A stretch of 64,000 nt of DNA from Perilla frutescens (lineage: Eukaryota > Streptophyta > Magnoliopsida > Lamiales > Lamiaceae), in assembly GCA_026008535.1 (NCBI GenBank), contig BRKX01000003.1, forward strand, positions 67,047,001 to 67,111,000, given 5' to 3'. Made by a program: the position numbers and the translations under genes. The notes under the pieces were generated by a model, which worked only from the letters and a program-made list of their open reading frames with translations, had not been told where the DNA came from and ran no database searches. Shown piece by piece: positions 10,522-23,830 of the stretch; within the stretch, counting starts at the first letter, position 1; every line of letters begins with the position of its first letter.

Positions 10522-13500
10522 TCACCTCGGACCAGACAATTCGACGGCGTGTAAATTTTCCGTTGAATCGACGATCCAATCGGAAGTAGGATGCGGAGCA
10601 AGCTCCACCTCCTGCCGGAGAACTTCCACCTTCTGCCATTCATCCCATTTCTCAGCCAAGCCATCGCCTTCTAGCATTCTCACCACTTCCGACATCTTGG
10701 GCCGGTCATTTGGCGAACTCTGCGTGCAAAGGAGTGCAACCTGGATCAGCTGCTCGACTTCTGCCTCGACATAGTTGTTCTGCAGATCGGGATCAACCAG
10801 CATTTCCAGTTTCTTTTCTTTAAGAAGTCCCTTGACCTGAAAACGAACACGCCATGTAAAATTAGAGCTAAAACTAGGGGTAATATCTGAACTGGCTGTT
10901 CATTGTTCAAGAATTCTTGTTTGGGCAGTTCATACAATCTATACATAGTGCTTTGATCTAAGATCCTAACAGGGTTTTTTTTCGTGTTTCAATAGTAAAC
11001 TCGGAGATAAAACCTCAAATCCCAGAGACAAATAAACTTGCAATGAAATGGTGTAGCACTAGCTACTTAATTAGTTGAAGATGACTGGTTAAATAGTGGC
11101 TATGATTTTGCAACAGGAGAGGCAACTATAGAATAAGGAATATATGATTTTCGATGTAGACGTAAAGCAATTGCAATAATTAACTAAGTTGATCCTATAC
11201 CAAAAAGAAGCCACGCCATTTGAAAATTTTGTCAAGAATAAAAAAACAAGATTTTGACAGCTAAAGAAGAAAGATTATTGTTGTCAACTGCAATCAACCA
11301 AGAATCTTTTTGTTTGCCATGTTTACAGCTGGATTGGCCTTTACTTAAACAAGGAACTGTTGCATGGACACTCGAACTTTTACAGCTTTCTTTTCTACCC
11401 ACTCTTATCGATTTTACATGTTAACAAGTTCAAATGCTACAACTAATGGAAAGTAGGGGCACGGTAGGATTTCAACCCCAGACCTGCTCTCTAATGGAGA
11501 AGGCGAGTATAGGTATTTATAACATATGTATATGCACATATATAGAGTGAGGATGTTTTAACCAGGAAAATGAAATAAAAGAAAAAATGAAAAAGAAAAA
11601 TAATAAAATAGGAGTAAGCAAACGGTAAATGGAAAAGTTACAAATAGATCTTAAAAGTATACTTTTCTTCTAGCTAATCTAGAGAGAGAGAGTCATAACT
11701 AGGTATTAAGTATTTATTTCTTCTAAGTTTCTCCTAGGTCAAAACATAGCTCATACTTACCGTACAGTAGTTTTAACTAGTTCAATAATACGCTCATAAA
11801 ATTCAGCCAGCTTTAAATATTTTTAATCATCAATGAATTAATCATTTGACTATTATTTAAGCCAACTACTCATGATTATTTAATTGACATTATTACTTCA
11901 TTCCTCTACTGCTCTACAGTCAGACTAGGGGGCTGTCTAGTGAAGTTCCCTACCATCCGAAACATAACATTTTCATATAATGAAATTATTGTTTGGAGCA
12001 GTGCCAGTTTAACTAAAATAGAGGGGATTACGTACCCAATCAAGCAACATGACATCGTCGTCATTTGCAAGGCGAGCAAGATCAAATGCCCTCTGCCCAG
12101 TTATCAGCTCGAGAAGCATAATCCCATATCCAAAAACATCGGTTTTCTCAGATGATTTTCCAGTGGATAGGTACTCTGGAGCTATGTGTCCAATAGTTCC
12201 ACGAACAGCAGTAGTCACATGGGTATCCTTATAATCCATAAGTTTAGCCAAACCAAAATCTCCAACAACGGCCTCAAACTCTTCATCTAGCAATATATTT
12301 GCAGCCTTGACGTCACGATGAATAATCTTTGGATCACAGTGATCGTGCAAATACGATAAGCCCCTCGCAGATCCAAGAGCGATGCGCTTCCTCGTTGGCC
12401 AATCAAGTGGTGGTTCATTAGGTGGACGTTCTGCAATGTAACTGATTGTTTTAGCTCTATATGCTGAATGTTGAATTACTTCAGCTTTTCCAAGGTTTAA
12501 AATCGATGTAATAATAACTAACAAAACGTAAAAAGGAAAGTCAAAACTAGCTGCATTTTTGAAAGATCATCACCTCTTAAACATGATGCAACACTCCCAT
12601 TAGCCATATATGGATACACGAGCAACCGTTCTGTCGGAGTCATACAAAAGCCACGAAGTCTAAGAAGATTACGGTGCACCGCCATACTGATCATCTCGAC
12701 CTCCGTTTGAAATTGAAGCTCTCCACCAGGCGTCCTCTCCTCTTTAAGTCTTTTAACAGCAACAAGTGTGCCATCTGCAAGGCGTCCTTTATATACCTTT
12801 CCAAAGCCACCTCTCCCTAAAATATTTTTATTGCTGAAACTATCAGTTGCAACTTGCAACTCTCGGAGAGAGAACCTTTTAAGCTGTCCGAGATGTACTT
12901 CGGGGTCCTCCTCGGCTGCAACGTTATCAGATAACTTGCTCAGAAGCGCCGGAAGATTATTGTTTATTACACAAAATTACATTTTCAAATTACCAACCTG
13001 GTACATCGAAGAAATATTCCTGTGGCTTTCTCCGACGCCACCATGCAAAGGCGATAGCAGGAGCAGCAAATAGCAAAGCAGCGCCTGCAGCAACTCCACC
13101 AGCAATGGCTCCCGTGACACCATTTCCTCCTGCATTTACATAAAGTAGAAATAAAAGGCAATTCAATTTTATCGGGATGTTCTTCCATGAAAAGTCCTAA
13201 ACAAGCCAGGTATTCAGGATGCACAGTACAATATAATTCAAGCAAATGTTACATTTACACCACAGAAAATTAAGTGAATATTACAATTTACACCACAGAA
13301 AATTATGTTGCATAAAATTTGTATCTCAAACTATTTCTTCAAAATTTTGGCAAAGCATAACATACTTTAAGCTGTCCGAGGGCAGAATATAGTAGAGAAG
13401 ACTCAGTTTTCAATAATTTATCAAAACATTCCTTGAATCCAACCAAACAGCCAAATATCAATGCATTTGGATATTGATCAATTTCAAACTTTGCGAAACT

Positions 13501-14775
13501 TAAGAAAATATATATACGACGAAACAAGCTTTGTTGACTACCACTTTTGATGGCAAGAAACTCCACCTATAAACAGCATACATACACTAGACCTGATTCT
13601 GAAGCACTAAATTAAGCTACAAAGTCAAAATAGGAAAACCTGGTAACGGAGTAGGGGGTGGCGGAACAAATGGAGGGGGTGGAGAAAATGGAGGCGATCC
13701 AGGGCAAGGTCGTCCAGTGACTGGGCCGCATAGGTTCAAGTTATTTGCAAAACTGCGAAGGCATATCATCTATGTCAAATACAGATGAGGGGGGGGGGGG
13801 GGGTAGAAAGTGTCATTTCAAATTAGTGCTAAATGCTAATAGATGCATGATCAAAATACCTGATAGGCGTGAACAGAGAGAAGGAGCCATTATCTGGAAC
13901 TGCACCTGAAAGCTGGTTGTTGGACAAATCCCTGTAGGAATTTGTGATATGCGATAATTACTACCCCATTTCTGAAATGCATGCCAGACCAAAAGGAAGT
14001 ATTTGAGACCATGAGACCAACTAAGGACACTCACAGCACTTGTAGGGATGAAATATTGGTCAATGACATAGGGATAGGACCCGTCAAGCTGTTGTTGTTA
14101 AGCCGGCTATCCTTACAAAAACATAACAGCAAACAATAAGATTCATGATGCCTGATGAGGTTGCTGAACTGACATATCTATCCCCAGCCACTCGGTAGCA
14201 GCTAAACAAAATATAGATAGATGCAAATATACACAATAACCATAAAATAAAATGCATGTCCTAGTTGCCAGACTGGGAAAATTTTACTCACAGGAACCGC
14301 AATTTCGACAGCTTCCCCAACGATTGAGGAATGGGACCTGTAAAACTGTTTAAATACAGGTCCAGGCTCACCAAATTAGTCAGATTTCCAAGATCACTGG
14401 GAATCGGCCCACTAATGTTATTACTGTACAACTCCCTGCCACATCATATAAATCAACAGAGACATCGTAAGTGCAAATAGGATATAATCTTTATGATAAA
14501 TCATAAATCATTCAACCAATACGCGTGTCACTATAGTGCTAAGCTACTAAGTAACCTACTTGAGCAGCATCCTTCCCAGAAAATTGCATGATGTGATTAG
14601 CGAGACTATAAAGGCAAGTAAACCTGTCTATGAAGTGATACTTAAAATCAAGTATCACGCACATATTATAACCAATTATAAGGCTGCTTCCTATTATGTT
14701 ACTGAGGGCTGTTCACCCCCACCAGCAGTCTTCTGACATCCCAAATCTGAATATCATACCCAACAAAGTACATAA

Positions 14776-14828
<53 letters not shown>

Positions 14829-16372
14829 GTACAAACAACCAGGCTGAAAAAGGAATTCTGATACTGGATTCAACCGATACCGCATTCAATTATGCCCTCT
14901 CTCAAAATTCATGTGCATTTAAAATGTTATCTTTGGTGAGCATTTCCCAAGTACTAACAACGAACATCGAACAAATGGTCACAAATACGATTTTAAAAAA
15001 AAAATTCAAAGCCAATTTGCTTATGGGTATCCAGAAAATTATTGCCATACCACGGCATCAAAACTCCATCATAATACTTCTACATTTCTCTAATTCATTC
15101 TCTAAAATCAATCCAAGATGACTAATCATTCTCTAAAATCAATCCAAGATGACTAACCTTCCAAATCAATAGTTGAAACATAACCGTAAAAAGGAAAATG
15201 TGGAGACAGAAGCAAACATGAAGTGCAAGTATAAGCAAGGCACAAAAAAGACTTACAGATACTGCAAATTCTTCAAAAGACCAAGTTGTGGGACCAATTG
15301 ACCTGACAAAGCAGCATTCCCTAGATCACTGAAAACAAAAGTTGATGCAAACAGATTAGACAAACACTCCAAATAGCACATTATTAGAGCGTGACTCGAC
15401 TAAAGAAGTGACATTAAGCATGAAAAGAGGGGGGATTCTTACACTCTTATTACACTGTTATCATTGTTGCAGGTGACATGGAACCATGTGCAAGGGTTGA
15501 CAAGGGTAGGATCCCAGCTTTGTAGCACAGTGTTAGGATCTTGTAAGTTTGTCCTAAGGCTATGCAAAGCATCACCTATCCAAACGTGCCATGACCAGAA
15601 TTAGATGATGTAAGTAAAATGCTGCCGCAAGAACAAAGACCAGTCAAGGCCTGAACCCGACTTCTCAGGACATGTATCTGCGATACAGTATGCAGAAAGG
15701 TGCACTCAAACATAAATGTAGTGGTAAAAACTATAAAAAAATATGGATGTAAGCATTCCTAACTCAATTTGAAGGCTTCCATTCCATGATAACAACCGCT
15801 TTATTGTAAATGTCCAGCAACATTGCAAAATAGCTTTGCAGCTAACTAATTTTTAATGAGAAAGAATAGATTTGACAAGAATCAAAGGGTAAATGACAAA
15901 AAAAAAAAAAAAAAGTTCAACAAGTTTCAGTCTGCAACAATAATCTCAAATTACTTGCAACAAGAAGGAACAAAATCACAAAACCATGGAAGAAAAAAGC
16001 ATTATAATGTTCCCATCGGGAATCCCATAACAGCATTTACCATTCACATTTCGAATATTGCTGTAATCTACACCTTAACGTACATACCAAAACTATTTTA
16101 CTTTTCCATCTCACATTGCACACAAGCTACAATTTCGAACTAAAAATCACAGATTTCTAAACCAGAAAAAGAAAATTACATTCAAATGAAAAAACCAGAA
16201 TCCACCCAAAAATGAAAGAAAAAACCAAAAAGCAAAGGCAAAGGCAAAAAAGAATCTTAAAAAAAAAAGATTAGGTAAATATCTACATCAAAGAATACAA
16301 ACCTTCCATATTAGCATAAATACACCTGAGGTGATGCACCACCAAGATCAACCAAACCACCAGAGAAGCCAT
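10522..16372 (-). CDS. SERK: SERK1/2-type LRR receptor-like kinase (somatic embryogenesis receptor kinase)
   Basis: Eleven exons on the minus strand: 16372-16303, 15575-15443, 15328-15257, 14435-14292, 14106-14035, 13931-13860, 13752-13640, 13129-12998, 12915-12574, 12430-12036 and 10836-10522. They total 1860 nt, or 619 residues. The 72- and 144-nt exons each encode whole LRRs, the conserved SERK layout. In order: signal peptide; paired-Cys cap with CTWFHVTCNN; five LRRs; the SERK-specific Ser-Pro-Pro region GSPPFSPPPPF; one membrane span (about 231-254); kinase with GRGGFGKVYKG, HRDVKAANILLD, DFGLAKLMD and IAPEYLSTG; and a C-tail ending LHAVELSGPR. SERKs are plasma-membrane co-receptors for LRR kinases such as BRI1, FLS2 and PEPRs. 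The C-tail and SDWIVDSTENLH favour SERK1/2 over BAK1. No disabling change is visible. Confidence 0.96.
13789..13803. repeat. G15 homopolymer in a SERK intron
   Basis: A run of 15 G lies in the intron between exons 6 and 7 of the SERK gene, only 37 bp upstream of exon 7 on the coding strand (C15 in the transcript, near the acceptor). Its exact length in the assembly is uncertain. Confidence 0.8.
14774..14828. repeat. ATT trinucleotide microsatellite in a SERK intron
   Basis: About 18 ATT units lie in the intron between exons 3 and 4 of the SERK gene. This gives a poly-Leu artefact frame on the plus strand and is probably polymorphic. Confidence 0.9.
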
Positions 16373-17049
16373 GCTCTGTCTTTCCATCACCTTCATCATC
16401 CCCATATATACATACATAAAGCGTATCTATAGCTATAACAGGCACACAAATTCACCAGCTCAGCACATGACACCTCAGATCCAAATGAAGAAATTCACAG
16501 CATTCACAGAAAACCCACAAAACCCAGACGACTTTATCCCTCATTCAGCCCAAAAAATTCAAAATTCTCATCAAGAAACCGATCCCATCACACAGCCTAC
16601 ACTTGAAACCCCAAAAATCGAAATGGGACTTCAGCTATTTTCTCGAATGTGTATAAAAAATGTGTACTTTGGGGAACTTCTGTTAGTAGTATTATACTTT
16701 CCCCAACACTTTTAATAGCTCTCTGCAAACTTTTTTACCTCTGTACTTTGCTTTTTTCCTTTCTCTCTCTAGCGAATAGAAATCACTTCTCTCTCTTTCT
16801 CTCCCTGCAGTGAGAAGTGTGGAGGTGAGAGAGTGTGGTGTGTGGGATAATTATCGTTTTTTCTTTTTGGGCGTGTGTTTGTGTGTGAACTGTGCAGTGT
16901 TCGAGAGCTGCCCGAACCGGGGGGGTGGGCTGCCCCTCCTGCCCATTTCCATAGCCTTGAACGGCTTCGCGCTCATAACTGTGACTGTCAAACCTACATT
17001 TTTTTGTGCTTTTTTTATCAATCAAATGACTTTATTATTAATTAATTAA
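16373..17049 (-). promoter_or_regulatory. SERK 5' leader and promoter region with GA-rich tracts
   Basis: Read on the minus strand, the region upstream of the SERK ATG contains GA-rich tracts at about 16808-16760, a common feature of plant 5' UTRs. A GC-richer stretch at 16900-16960 follows further upstream. No confident TATA box was found. The ORFs here have no family features. Confidence 0.45.
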
Positions 17050-18039
17050 ATCGTTGTAATAAATGCATGAAATTTCTCCCAAAGTTAAATAAAACATCCT
17101 TTTAAATTTTATAGCATGCAATCCCATTAATACAAAACTAATATCACTATTTTTTCTCCTTTTGAAGGAATCCAAAACAAGTATCATGTGTAAAATGAAC
17201 AGCTCGAATTAAAAAAAAAAATACAAAAGGGCAAAGGGCATACAAACATTCATTTCTTATTAATAAATTATATGTTTATGTTAGTTTATGGTTTCAAAAA
17301 TTCATTCCTTGTAAGGTATAGTTATACATATAAAAAAATTAAAAAAATGGATCTAGATATATAAATTTATTAAGTTTTAGGAAAGATTCCATCCCCATCC
17401 CGCATAATTTTTTTGGGAATATATTAGAAGGCACAATATAAATCATGGGGAGAAATATTCGAAAAAATTAATATAATTTCCGAAAATTCTCCACTCTTAT
17501 GGAAAGTGGGCTTTTAACATTTATGAAATTTACAATTTCATAATCAAATATAAGTCCGGGAAAGTGACGGGACACTAGAATCATAACCCCGTTCAAAGAC
17601 CTGCACCTTTCAATATTCTTTTTCGTAGATATTAATTGTGGGACACTTTTTTTTTTCTAATCCAAAAAAACAAATGTAGTTTGGTTGTTGTCGTTTATTA
17701 TTATTGGAAAAAAAAAAGAGGATAATGTTTTATATTATTTTAGAGTATAGTGAAATTTGATATTATTATTCTTTTTTATTAGTTTTTATCTTTGTTCGAA
17801 TTCAACCAAAATCGAAATATTATATGTGCACCTTTAGTGTATTTTCCTAAAATATGTATCGTTGATCTCAGTTTTTTTAAAGTTGGATCTAGCCCAAAAG
17901 TAAAACCAACACCATTTTAAGATTGAGTAGTAAATTTTTCTAATCAGAAAAACTTCAACTTTTAAGGTTTATATATGTTATCTTGAATTTGAACTTAAAC
18001 GAGAATATAACTAGAAGAGACATTTTCCTGTGGGACTAT
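17050..18039. other. AT-rich intergenic DNA, no feature recognised
   Basis: Long A and T runs and scattered short repeats. No ORF with family features and no convincing terminal repeats. Confidence 0.5.
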
Positions 18040-18817
18040 TAATTCGTTAGACGGGTCTTATATTTGACCCGGTGATCCTTTTTTTCATTTTCTTTTCTAT
18101 TGTGTTTTTTTTTTTTCCTTTCCTTTTCAATTTTTCTTTTTCAACTTTTTTGTTTTTGTACATGTACATATTAAAATTTTGAATTATTTTAATTTTTTTT
18201 TATTCAGTGTTTCTTGCATTGCACTTGCCTGATACTAATGCATGGCTCGTGCACTACGCTTGATAATTAATTTTTCTGAAATAAATATATATTCTAAAAT
18301 TAAAGCGAATAAATTTAATTTATTTAACTAGTGTCTCGCACAGTGCACTCGCTCGAAACTAACATATGACTTGTGCACTGCGCTTGATAATTAATATTTA
18401 AAATAAATATATACCCTAAAATAGAATTAGTAAACCCTAAAATTAAAGTGAACTAATTTAATTTTTTTATCCAGCGTTTCGCGCGGTACACGAGTTCGCG
18501 CATCGATAATTAATTATTTTTTTTGAAATAAATATATACCTTAAAATGAATTAGTGAATTCTAAAAATAAATTGAATTAGCTTAATTTTGTTATTCGGCG
18601 ATTCACACAGTGCACTCACCCAACACTAATATGTGGGCTCATGCACTACGCTCGATAATTAATTGGGATGAAATAAAAGATTTTTGAAAAAAAAAATAAA
18701 AAAACTGGAAAAGGCAAAAAAAGGACTAGCTCGAGTGCCCATAAGCTTGTTGCTCTTGGGTGAGTTTGAGCTGTTTTGGGTGAATTTTGGGTCGATTTTG
18801 ACCCGTCTAACGAATTA
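18040..18817. mobile_element. Non-autonomous TIR element with 18-bp perfect ends
   Basis: The left end taattcgttagacgggtc (18040-18057) and right end gacccgtctaacgaatta (18800-18817) are perfect inverted copies. The interior is non-coding and mostly a tandem array. The gttagacgg word also occurs in the ends of the element at 24250-26424, which suggests a related terminus. Confidence 0.7.
18203..18660. repeat. Diverged tandem repeat, about 125-143 bp, four copies
   Basis: Units start near 18203, 18329, 18472 and 18597. Each starts with a form of agtgtttcgcacagtgcac and continues with gcgct(c/t)gataattaatt, aataaatatatacc and a ttaattt word. They lie inside the TIR element at 18040-18817. The copies differ at many sites, so the array is old. 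Confidence 0.7.
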
Positions 18818-19459
18818 TGACATGTTATATCATTTCATATAATTTTTGTTTAACTATAATATGAAATACAGGGGTGGTTTATTTGTGATTGGAATCTATA
18901 AATTATACTTGTCCTCGTTTAATTTTATTTTATTTTAGAATGAATTATATTTGTACACATTGATATAAGTGGTCTCCTAAATATTATATTTGGTGGACTA
19001 TAGAGTATAGACTCATACATTCTTTAATCCACTATGTTATACATTCGCTGCGGTAATCATAAATTTGCATAAATACACACAACTATATGAAAAAAAAAAA
19101 AAAATGAGTTGGTTATGGTAGAAAATAGGAACATATGTATGTTCTTATCTTTGTTTCTTTTTTTTTTCTTTTTTTCCCGTGGAGAGGTGATTGATTTTAA
19201 TCATTACTTTTATCATTTACATATAGAGAAATTATATAACCGATGTAGAAGTACTATCTCTCATAATAAGGATCACGTGATATTAACACTCTTATTTCAA
19301 ATAAAAAATGCTTTCCTGATGTACTGCAAGAGGTAATATCCCTGCACATATTATAGAATTTTGCGGGAAAAAAAATAAAATAAAAAACTAATCCCCATTC
19401 TTGTCCAATTTAAGTCTATTTTAGTAATTAACATAATCAACATGATATAATATAAAATA
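18818..19459. other. AT-rich intergenic DNA
   Basis: A-run at 19090-19104 and T-rich run at 19158-19175. The ORF at 19109-19336 is AT-driven, with no recognisable domain. Nothing else is supported. Confidence 0.45.
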
Positions 19460-20067
19460 GGGTTAATAAGATATGATATCACAACATTTCCACTTTTTGG
19501 ATTTTCACACAACGTTTCAATTTTTATAATAATTCCAAAACATTATTTTTTTGTAGCAATTAAGCTATGGGATGAAAATTAATCTAAGGCACACATCCGT
19601 ACTCTTAATCTGATGTGGCATGATATTATTTTGTTATAATAATTTTTTTAAATCAAAATTTATAATTTTTAACAAATAAAATTATACATATCACATTTAT
19701 GCATCGTATGGGAGATTTTCTAGTTTAATTTATGTCACATCAAATTAATAGTGCACACAAATGTATGTTATAATTAACAAAAAAATGAATAATATGAAAA
19801 TTTCTATAATTCAAAAGGTTATAAATTAATTTTATTTTGTTGTAATAATTTTATTAATTATAATTTCTAACAAATAAAATTTTACATATCACATTCGTGT
19901 ATTGCACGATAAAGATTGAAAATTTAGGCCACGTCAAATTAATTTTCATCTTATGGCTTAATTGCAACAAAAAGATAAAGTTTTGGCATTATTACAAAAA
20001 TTGAAACGTTGTGTGAAAAAATAAAAAATGTGAAAATTAAGGTTGTGATATTAGGATCTACTAACCC
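19460..20067. mobile_element. TIR element with arms of about 130 bp
   Basis: The arms pair over about 130 bp. On the left are tcacacaacgtttcaatttt and agcaattaagctatgggatg; on the right, inverted, are aaaattgaaacgttgtgtga and catcttatggcttaattgca. Ends are gggttaata and tactaaccc. The interior is non-coding. Long terminal arms are typical of Mutator-like MITEs, but no clean target duplication is seen. Confidence 0.65.
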
Positions 20068-20098
20068 TGCAAAATATAACATCCTAATGCACATATCT

Positions 20099-20485
20099 TG
20101 ATCAAATCAAATATGTTTATATTTAAAATCACAACCTTTAGCCTGTTTTGCAATTACAACATGACACTCTGATTGTCACAAATAAAATATCACCTTTAAT
20201 GACTTTTGTAATTACAACACGTTCATTTTTTTTTTACCAATTCAATACCCTAATCCAAATACATATGGGGCATGTTCGTGTTCTTGGTAATATGGTTGCA
20301 CACGTGTAATATGTAATGTACACGTATAAATTTGGTAAGACACGTTGGACTGGATTGGTCGAAAAAATTTGGGCTCGCTGAAATTGCAAAAGTAACTGTA
20401 GGTGGTGTTTAATTTTTAATTTGCACAAATAGAAGATCATGTCATATTTACAAAATGGGCTAAAAGTTGTGATTTCAAATACAAA
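20099..20485. mobile_element. Short TIR element
   Basis: The left arm aaaatcacaacctttagcct and right arm gggctaaaagttgtgattt are inverted. Pairing also extends over atgac / gtcat words. Non-coding. End points are approximate. Confidence 0.5.
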
Positions 20486-20504
20486 TAATCCTATATAATA
20501 AACC

Positions 20505-20884
20505 AGGAAAAATTCAATGCTACTGTAAGAGTAGCATGCCCGGATTTCCTTTTTATTTTTTAAAATTATTTTTAAAATATTTTTACAATTGTTTTGGGAT
20601 ATCTCTTATTTCTTAAGTAGATATTAATTATGTCCGTCTCGATTTTTAATTTCGCCTCCTACTATGTAGCGACAATGTTGTGAATTTTTTTAAAAAGATA
20701 TCGTAAAAATACACACTTATGTCGTTTGCATAATAGCAAGTAGAAAAAAAAAAACCGTGACAAACATAATTAACATCTATTAATATCGTCATTTATATCC
20801 CAATTTCTTTTTGTGCAAAAATATTTTAAAAATAATTTGAAAAAATAAAAAGGACAATTCGGGCATACTACCCGTAATTTTTCC
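20505..20884. mobile_element. TIR MITE with a probable 7-bp target duplication
   Basis: Ends aggaaaaatt and aatttttcct are perfect inverted copies, and the arms pair further (agtagcatgcccggattt on the left against aattcgggcatactac on the right). The word aataaac flanks both sides (20497-20503 and 20885-20891), one base away from the left terminus. That would fit hAT- or Mutator-type integration. Confidence 0.65.
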
Positions 20885-20891
20885 TAATAAA

Positions 20892-21356
20892 CTATATGGA
20901 TCAAAACCCTAAATAACAAAGTAAAAAACTATTGGATTTTGTTCAGAAGCCCAATCTACACAGTGTTCAACTATTTTTGAGGTAGATTGTTGGTTTTAGG
21001 TGTAATAATCAAAGAGAAACAATTGTTGACTGCTTTTAAAAGTTTTTCAAACTTAATGATAGGATAATAGTAGAACATATTAGGGAAAATATCTTGATGA
21101 TAACACCTCTTTTTTCTTGATCAAAATGATTAGAAATCCATAAGAAATGACTAGGCATGTTCAAAATGATGATAAAGAAATGGTTGACTCCTCCATCTTT
21201 AATTTCCTCTCTCCTTTGAAATTTTGAATCTAATTTGATTGAAGATCATAAACAAACAACTTTTGAATCTTCTTCAAATGATATTATTACTTGTGTGAGT
21301 TGTGTCACACGCACACACACATACATAATTACATATACTAAATGGTTGATTTATAA
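20892..21356. other. AT-rich intergenic DNA
   Basis: No terminal repeat or coding signal. A short CA run lies at 21309-21322. Confidence 0.4.
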
Positions 21357-21715
21357 AAAAAATCACAACATTTTTCACAAAGTTACAAATTCGACACGAC
21401 TTTTAAATGAATACAATTAAGACACTAAATTTTAATTTTAATGTTATTCAATATCCCTAAATTTGACAATGGTGCAAGTCTAATACTCCGATGTTGTGTT
21501 GTCATTTTATTTTTTTCAAAAATTGATGGTTGGATCATGATGGGGTTGAAAATTGAACAAGGTGGCAGCTCAAATTTCAGGCACACAACAATGAAAAATT
21601 GAGGACAACTAAATAACATCCAAATTAAAAATCGATATCTTAATTATCTACATTTAAAGGTCTTAATTATCTACATTTAAAGGTCGTGTCAAATTTGTAA
21701 ATTTATGAAAAGAGG
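21357..21715. mobile_element. Foldback element with an internal 22-bp duplication
   Basis: The word ttttaattttaatgttattc on the left pairs with aataacatccaaattaaaa on the right. acaaattcgacacgactttt pairs with the inverted aggtcgtgtcaaatttgt. Inside the right arm, ttaattatctacatttaaag is tandemly duplicated with a 22-bp step. Non-coding. Confidence 0.6.
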
Positions 21716-23154
21716 GTGATTGTTATTAATCATATACCCATATTTCAATTTCTAAATTGACAATTCTCAAATAATAAAAATATGAGGGGGGTTTGTGCAA
21801 CTATATATATATACCCCTCAGATCCCTATATATGTAAATCCACAACCATGTAACATGTCGACTTATAACTTTATAATCTCGAAGTAAATAAATTTAGATT
21901 TCATGTCTTGAAGATGGAACCATGAAATTAGATCTTTTAATATTTCAACATATGTTAAGTTAATTTGAGAATTACGGTGACCAATAAAACTTTATGACAT
22001 GATATATATGCATCTTAATTAATTCTTGTGACACCTTGATCTTTCTGGTGAATATATTTATAAATATTTATGAATTTGATGGACTTTGAGTTAAGGGTGC
22101 ATTAATTTTATTTAATCTCATTTCAAATTTCTTGATTTATTTATTTATATATTTTTTTTGAAACACAAACTTTTTTTTCCTTGATTTACTAGATTTCCGC
22201 TCGTGCGATGCACATCTTTGTATTTTAAATATAATTAATATTTTAGTTGATAAGTTAATACCATTTTTTAATTGTCCGGTTATCTATTTTTTATCGAACA
22301 ATTTTTATTTCAAATCTAAAAAAAATTAAGTTGTCAATCTTTAAAAGAAATAATTGCTTGATTGCACACATATACATATATATTATATTATAATATAATA
22401 TATTTCAAATAATTAATAAACTATTACAATCATAATATTATAAACTATGCAACACTTATTTGTATGTAACGTTTGTAGTAATATTTGTTATACTATCATC
22501 ATCTTTATTATTTCCAAAAAATTATATGTGATTTGATATTTTTGAGATGGAAAAGTTTTTGGAGAAACTTTATTTTATTTTATAGATATAGATAATAGAT
22601 AGATAGATAGATTACTTACCGTAGCTAAATTAGGTCAACGTGAAAAGTAAAAAAAAAAAAGCAACTCATCAAGAACTTTTAGATCGTCCAAATTATCACT
22701 CTCTCTTAAAATTTTATAATAATTTTACTTCTAGACCTTATATTATTTATTATTATGATGATGATCATCATCATGATTACACGGCCCAAGTGAATTGGGC
22801 CTGTTCACTTACTCATATGAGGCCCATTAATATTTCAACTACGGCACGAGCTTAGTATCTGCCTAGGAAAAATTAATTTAGAACGCGTGAAGCTGTATAT
22901 TTTTTTTTTTTGAAATATTACTGAAATTGCTCTGTAAATAGATAGTTATTAATTTCCATCAACCCACTTAGGTCTAGGTGGGCGTAAATATAGTAAATGA
23001 ACGATTAATACAATATTTGAAATATTTATTTTGGAATAATATAGAACTAATTACCGTACCTCATAGGATGTGACATCCATACATCAAGAAACAAATATAT
23101 CTGACTTATATGTACTTATTCAGCGCAAAATCATTTGATGTGCAATAAAAAAGG
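21716..23154. other. AT-rich intergenic DNA with a GATA microsatellite and a small palindrome
   Basis: A GATA-type run lies at about 22584-22612 and a perfect palindrome, atgatgatgatcatcatcat, at 22755-22774. The ORF at 22640-22855 covers these repeats and has no recognisable domain. No other feature is seen. Confidence 0.5.
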
Positions 23155-23533
23155 GGGACGAGATCCTCTATTCCAGATTTGGTGCTTCAATCCGTATTCC
23201 ACGATCTATTTAATAAGTTTAATAATAAATATTATAAAAATAAAAATTAATTATAACATAATCGACCTAATCACATCTATCAACAAAAGATTGAAATTTT
23301 AAAAATTATAAATCATATTTTTAAAATAATCAACCATAATAATCATTTCTTTGAAAATTAAATACTAAAAAATGATTATAAACCCTAATTGGGTAGGGTG
23401 AACCCTAAAAAAATCATAAAATTAAACTAAAACATAATAAATTAAAATTGACGAAAAAAATGGAAGAAAATTTTATAAATTTGATCATGAAATACGAGTT
23501 GGAACACCAAATCTGGAATAAAGGAACTAATCC
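23155..23533. mobile_element. Foldback MITE sharing the ccctaattgggt core
   Basis: The arms pair over about 60 bp: tattccagatttggtgcttc on the left, and gaacaccaaatctggaata inverted on the right. The core ccctaattgggtagggtgaa matches the foldback elements at 2558-2760, 7803-8216 and 62088-62464. Non-coding. Confidence 0.65.
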
Positions 23534-23602
23534 ACAAAAACTGAAAATATATTAAAAGGGGCAATACTTTGCATTCAAAGCATTATTCATGATATCTCCG
23601 GG

Positions 23603-23830
23603 ACATCTATCTATCTATCTATCTATTTACCGTGTGATAGACAACGGTCTATACCTAGACCGTTGTTTATCATACAATTTAATAATTATATTTTAGACAA
23701 CAATTTTTGTATAATAGACAATAATTTTGAGTTAATAGACAATAGTTTTGACATTTGTTGTCGTAAACTTTCTATTTTTTTTTTTGCATTTTTCACAACG
23801 GTTTAGATTACAGTCATTGTCTTTTAACAA
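23603..23830. repeat. CTAT microsatellite and acaacggt hairpin region
   Basis: A CTAT run at 23604-23627 is followed by a near-perfect hairpin, gacaacggtctatacctaga, whose 3' arm continues as ccgttgt (about 23641-23669). Several agacaa(c/t) words follow up to about 23825, where an inverted acaacggttt copy appears. This looks like a decayed TIR element, type unassigned. Confidence 0.45.

Noticed and set aside
12768..13073. Plus-strand ORF across SERK exons 8-9
   Set aside because: It is antisense to well-supported SERK exons, with no domain.
14696..15121. 141-codon plus-strand ORF with a poly-Leu run
   Set aside because: It lies antisense to a SERK intron and is driven by the ATT microsatellite.
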